DNA of 9,117 bases, from assembly GCA_013298265.1 (NCBI GenBank), contig JAAFHE010000107.1:1-9117 (forward strand). The letters run 5' to 3'. The stretch is from Lysobacterales bacterium. GTDB lineage: Bacteria; Pseudomonadota; Gammaproteobacteria; Xanthomonadales; Rhodanobacteraceae. Both the position numbers and the translations under genes were made by a program. The notes under the pieces are model-generated. The model worked only from the letters and a program-made list of their open reading frames with translations. It searched no databases and was not told where the DNA came from. This document shows positions 7,142 through 9,117 of the stretch, one piece after another (positions within the stretch are counted from its first letter, which is position 1; each line of letters starts with the position of its first letter).

Positions 7142-8347
7142 ATGCTGCATATTTCCCGCCGCGCGCGCCTGCTGGCTTGCCTCATGGCCCTGGCGCTGCT
7201 CGTCCCGGTCGCCGGCCTGCGCCTGCATACGACACGACAACTGGAACATTTCCACAATCGAACGCTCAATGCGTGGCCGGCGGACCGCGCCTTCCTGCGC
7301 GATCCGGCGACCTGGTTCCGCGAGGCGCGCGCCTGGCTGGCGGACCGCATCTACCCGATTCGAGGCATCGCTCAATGGCGCCGGCGTCTGTTGCTGCATG
7401 TCCTGCATACGCCGCCGCAGAGCAACATCGCACTCGGCGACGACGGCTTCGTCTTCCTGACCGGCGTCGACGAGAGCACGCGCTACGGCATCATCGAAGG
7501 TACCTGCATCAACGCGCACACGGCCGAGGCCGGCGTGGCGCTGCGACGCGCGCTCCTGCAGCTCGCCCAGTACAGCGACCGCAGCGGCATCGCCGTCGAC
7601 GTGATCGTGCTGCCGACACTGCTGACGATGTATCCCGAGCGTCTGCCGCGCTCGATACCGCAGGCCTACCGCGACGCCTGCGCCGCGCGCGCGCGCGGCG
7701 AATCGCCGCTGCTGGATGTCATCGCGCCGGCCGGGCTGCACTACAGCTTTCCGTATCGCGAACTGCGCGCCGCGCGCGACGATCCAGCCTTTTTTCCGCA
7801 GGCCGACTGGCATGCGACCGGCCTCAGCGTAAAGATTGCGCGCGACAGCTATCTGCGGCAGTTCGGTCTGGCACCACCGCCAACAGAACACCTCACGCGT
7901 ATCGACAAGCCGTCGGAAATCCTCGTCATGCAAGGGATGATCTCGCTACGGCCGGCCTGGCAGGTCGACAGCGACACCGTGCAGCCGGATGCTGCCGGCA
8001 ACGACGCCTTCCGCGCCGCCGTCGCCGACCTCGCCCCGAGCCCGCGCTTCATCACCTACGGCTGGAAAAACTCCGCACCGCTGCGCGCGGAAAACGTGCT
8101 GATGGTGTCCGACTCCTACGGCCAGTTCACCGCGCCGCTCTACACCGCAGCGTTCTCCCGCATGGTCCAGATCACCGCGAACGACTTCAAGAACACCAGC
8201 ATTCCCCTGCTCGTGCAGCGCACACGCGAAACCCACGGCGTCGATCGCCTAATCCTGCTCGTGCACGACGGCGGCATCTACCGCATTTTTGGCTGGGCTT
8301 CGGCGTTGCAGCGGTCGGCGGAGATGCCGGGGAACCCGACATGGTAA
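7142..8347 (+). CDS. AlgJ/AlgX-like SGNH-type O-acetyltransferase partner
   Basis: The gene encodes 401 residues. An uncleaved signal anchor (about 10-27, after an Arg-rich start) would hold the rest in the periplasm. Features match the AlgJ/AlgX/DHHW group. DDGFVFLTG (100-108) fits the family's GWLFL-type strand. VLPTLLTMYPERLP (156-169) fits its P-x-K-x-x-x-YP-E-x-LP motif. The probable catalytic Asp and His are in QADWHATG (D222, H224), and the nucleophile Ser is probably S325 in MVSDSYGQF. The usual D-T-H-W sequence reads D-W-H-A here, so spacing is kept but flanking residues differ. In known systems this protein takes the acetyl group delivered by the MBOAT partner and transfers it to sugar hydroxyls; that role is assigned by family and by the coupled gene order. 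The polymer is unknown. A 6-bp hairpin about 95 bases after the stop (8442-8460) is the only terminator-like structure nearby and is weak. Confidence 0.87.
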   Translation: MLHISRRARLLACLMALALLVPVAGLRLHTTRQLEHFHNRTLNAWPADRAFLRDPATWFREARAWLADRIYPIRGIAQWRRRLLLHVLHTPPQSNIALGDDGFVFLTGVDESTRYGIIEGTCINAHTAEAGVALRRALLQLAQYSDRSGIAVDVIVLPTLLTMYPERLPRSIPQAYRDACAARARGESPLLDVIAPAGLHYSFPYRELRAARDDPAFFPQADWHATGLSVKIARDSYLRQFGLAPPPTEHLTRIDKPSEILVMQGMISLRPAWQVDSDTVQPDAAGNDAFRAAVADLAPSPRFITYGWKNSAPLRAENVLMVSDSYGQFTAPLYTAAFSRMVQITANDFKNTSIPLLVQRTRETHGVDRLILLVHDGGIYRIFGWASALQRSAEMPGNPTW

Positions 8348-8495
8348 GTTTTTCACAAGCGGCAACTGTGAGCACAAGACGGCGAAGATCGATAGGCTTC
8401 GCTGCGGGATTCACATTTCCTGTGACAGCATCTATGCACCGCTCGCTCACACTCAGCGAGACGCGGCGGGGGTCACTATTGTGTATTGAGCGGCA

Positions 8496-8654
8496 TCATG
8501 CAAGCGCCCGCTCGTCCCTTCTTTCCCACAAATAAGTGGCCGGAAAATCTTGATTCACAAAAGCAAGGGCATATGCGATGGGTGAATCGCCTGTCTGCAA
8601 ATGCCGCTGAAAGCCCGAGGCTAACGCATAGCACATTTGCACGACACTGACGAC
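8496..8654 (-). pseudogene. Possible gene remnant, 52-codon open frame
   Basis: On the minus strand an open frame of 52 codons encodes a protein-like sequence including GFQRHLQTGDSPIAYALAF and FVNQDFPATYLWERRDERAL. It is bounded upstream by a TGA (8655-8657), with another stop in the same frame about ten codons earlier. It has no good start or ribosome-binding site. The look of the peptide rather than any recognised family is the reason for listing it; it may be the 3' end of a decayed gene or chance. I cannot name a homologue. Confidence 0.25.
8552..8588. repeat. Inverted repeat GATTCAC/GTGAATC with inner palindrome
   Basis: Seven-base arms at 8552-8558 and 8582-8588 are exact reverse complements, 23 bases apart. 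Between them lies GCATATGC (8569-8576), itself a perfect palindrome. This nested symmetry could be an operator or structured element, but short arms in AT-richer DNA also arise by chance. Confidence 0.3.
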
Positions 8655-8756
8655 TCAGAGCAGCTCGGCCTCTCCAAAAGCCCTCTAATCTTACCGAATC
8701 TTGGCATTGCTCTATCAGCGCCTCCATCCGAAATGAGGTCGCAAAGCACTTGGCAA

Positions 8757-8785
8757 TTGCAGCAATAGCAAATTATGTGCATATT
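8757..8785 (+). promoter_or_regulatory. Weak sigma-70-like promoter candidate for the gene at 8849
   Basis: TTGCAG (8757-8762), a 17-base spacer, and CATATT (8780-8785) match the consensus at 3/6 and 4/6. It lies in the most AT-rich part of the gap, about 63 bases before the ATG. A second -35-like box, TTGGCA (8750-8755), overlaps this region but has no good partner. Confidence 0.2.
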
Positions 8786-8836
8786 GACGCCAACCAATCA
8801 TCGCATTGACACGATCTCCAAACCAATCCGACCGCC

Positions 8837-8840
8837 AGGA
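8837..8840 (+). promoter_or_regulatory. Ribosome-binding site of the truncated gene at 8849
   Basis: AGGA lies eight bases before the ATG at 8849. It supports that ATG as the true start of a frame that would be hard to notice because it has no stop inside the window. Confidence 0.55.
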
Positions 8841-8848
8841 ATCGCTAA

Positions 8849-9117
8849 ATGTCTACACTTGCCTGGATAGATTTTGACGAAGCCGAGCGATCACGCATGC
8901 AGCGTCTCATCGCGCTCTTTCAGGAGCAGGATACGCGCGATGAGCTCGGCTTGGGCAGCGTGCGCGACTTCATCTCGGACCAACTATTCCCTGGGACCAG
9001 CACTATCCAGACCCGTCTGCGGTACATGCTGTTTGTTCCGTGGATCCTGCGCTCGCTCGAGTCAAGAAACGGCTCGCCCGAGCAGCTAAGAAACGAGGGG
9101 CGCAGCCTAGAACTGCG
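8849..9117 (+). CDS. DUF6361-like protein, N-terminal 89 residues (runs off the window)
   Basis: The frame is open from the ATG at 8849 to the window edge, with AGGA eight bases upstream. It starts MSTLAWIDFDEAERSRMQRL and continues through RDELGLGSVRDFISDQLFPG, TSTIQTRLRYMLFVPWI and LRSLESRNG. I recognise this pattern from memory as the start of DUF6361 family proteins. It is not a signal peptide, so a cytoplasmic protein is expected. The family has no established biochemical function that I know of; members I recall are a few hundred residues long and often annotated in accessory or defence-type regions beside helicase or nuclease genes. That context cannot be tested here. Codons such as CTA (three times), AGA (twice) and ATA are used within 89 codons, unlike the neighbouring genes, and the segment follows a low-GC gap. 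Both points suggest acquisition by transfer. Confidence 0.75.
   Translation, partial: MSTLAWIDFDEAERSRMQRLIALFQEQDTRDELGLGSVRDFISDQLFPGTSTIQTRLRYMLFVPWILRSLESRNGSPEQLRNEGRSLEL

Larger units (their letters stand above)
8348..8848. other. Low-GC intergenic stretch, likely island boundary
   Basis: These 501 bases contain no intact gene. Hand counts of G+C in three 60-base lines (8521-8580, 8701-8760, 8761-8820) give 26, 31 and 25, that is 42-52%. A line inside the MBOAT gene (6181-6240) gives 39 (65%). Visible elements are a hairpin CTCGCT/AGCGAG (8442-8447 and 8455-8460), an inverted repeat GATTCAC/GTGAATC (8552-8558 and 8582-8588) around the palindrome GCATATGC, a possible minus-strand gene remnant, and the leader of the gene at 8849. 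I found no tRNA gene, integrase or obvious att repeat. Confidence 0.6.

Noticed and set aside
8411..8425. TCACA-N5-TGTGA symmetry resembling a CRP site
   Set aside because: The half-sites are in the opposite order from a CRP operator (TGTGA-N6-TCACA), and the arms do not extend.
7177..8535. Plus-strand open frame of 452 codons overlapping the AlgJ/AlgX-like gene in another frame
   Set aside because: Although longer than the true gene, it is an Arg/Ala/His-rich translation with no motif. The other frame has the signal anchor, YPERLP and the DWH and SDSYG motifs.
8348..8848. tRNA gene or integrase attachment site at the island edge
   Set aside because: I looked for a TTCGA-type T-loop and a cloverleaf-like end on both strands and saw none. 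No integrase gene or repeated att-like sequence is present in the window.

Overview
The window is 9.1 kb of high-GC bacterial DNA with tightly packed genes over the first 8.35 kb, followed by a stretch of clearly lower GC that ends in a truncated gene. Three things suggest a gammaproteobacterium, most likely of the Xanthomonadales/Lysobacterales (Lysobacter, Luteimonas, Rhodanobacter or Dokdonella type): the Ala/Arg/Gln-rich coding style, the TPR-membrane-PAS signalling protein, and the small secreted orphans. This placement is inferred from style and gene types, not from a marker gene.

Layout. (1) Positions 1-1319 (+) hold the 3' part of a TPR/PAS membrane signalling protein. It ends in a conserved-looking C-terminal domain and has no kinase, GGDEF or EAL domain. 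(2) Two small exported proteins of unknown function are transcribed divergently: 1462-1902 (-), Cys-rich with a His cluster and a CxxC, and 2151-2621 (+). (3) Positions 2707-5433 (-) encode a 908-residue membrane protein that joins a site-2-protease-like (M50) core to two SUKH (SMI1/KNR4-like) domains. A perfect 15-bp hairpin at 2631-2680 separates it from the convergent gene upstream of it. (4) Positions 5634-7133 and 7142-8347 (+) form a translationally coupled two-gene cassette: an AlgI-type MBOAT acyltransferase and an AlgJ/AlgX-type SGNH-like partner, the usual pair for exporting acetyl groups and O-acetylating an extracellular polysaccharide. (5) Positions 8348-8848 are about 500 bp without an intact gene and with GC near 45%. 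They contain a possible gene remnant and small inverted repeats. (6) At 8849, running off the right edge, a gene begins that I recognise as DUF6361-like. It uses codons (CTA, AGA, ATA) that are uncommon in the rest of the window.

The only clear functional unit is the O-acetylation pair. No polysaccharide backbone or export genes are visible, so the polymer it modifies is unknown. The two places with the most potential novelty are the M50-SUKH fusion and the right edge, where the drop in GC plus the DUF6361-like gene looks like the start of an acquired, possibly defence-related, island. Most of that island, if it exists, lies outside this window. I saw no tRNA or rRNA genes, CRISPR arrays, insertion sequences, integrases or origins.
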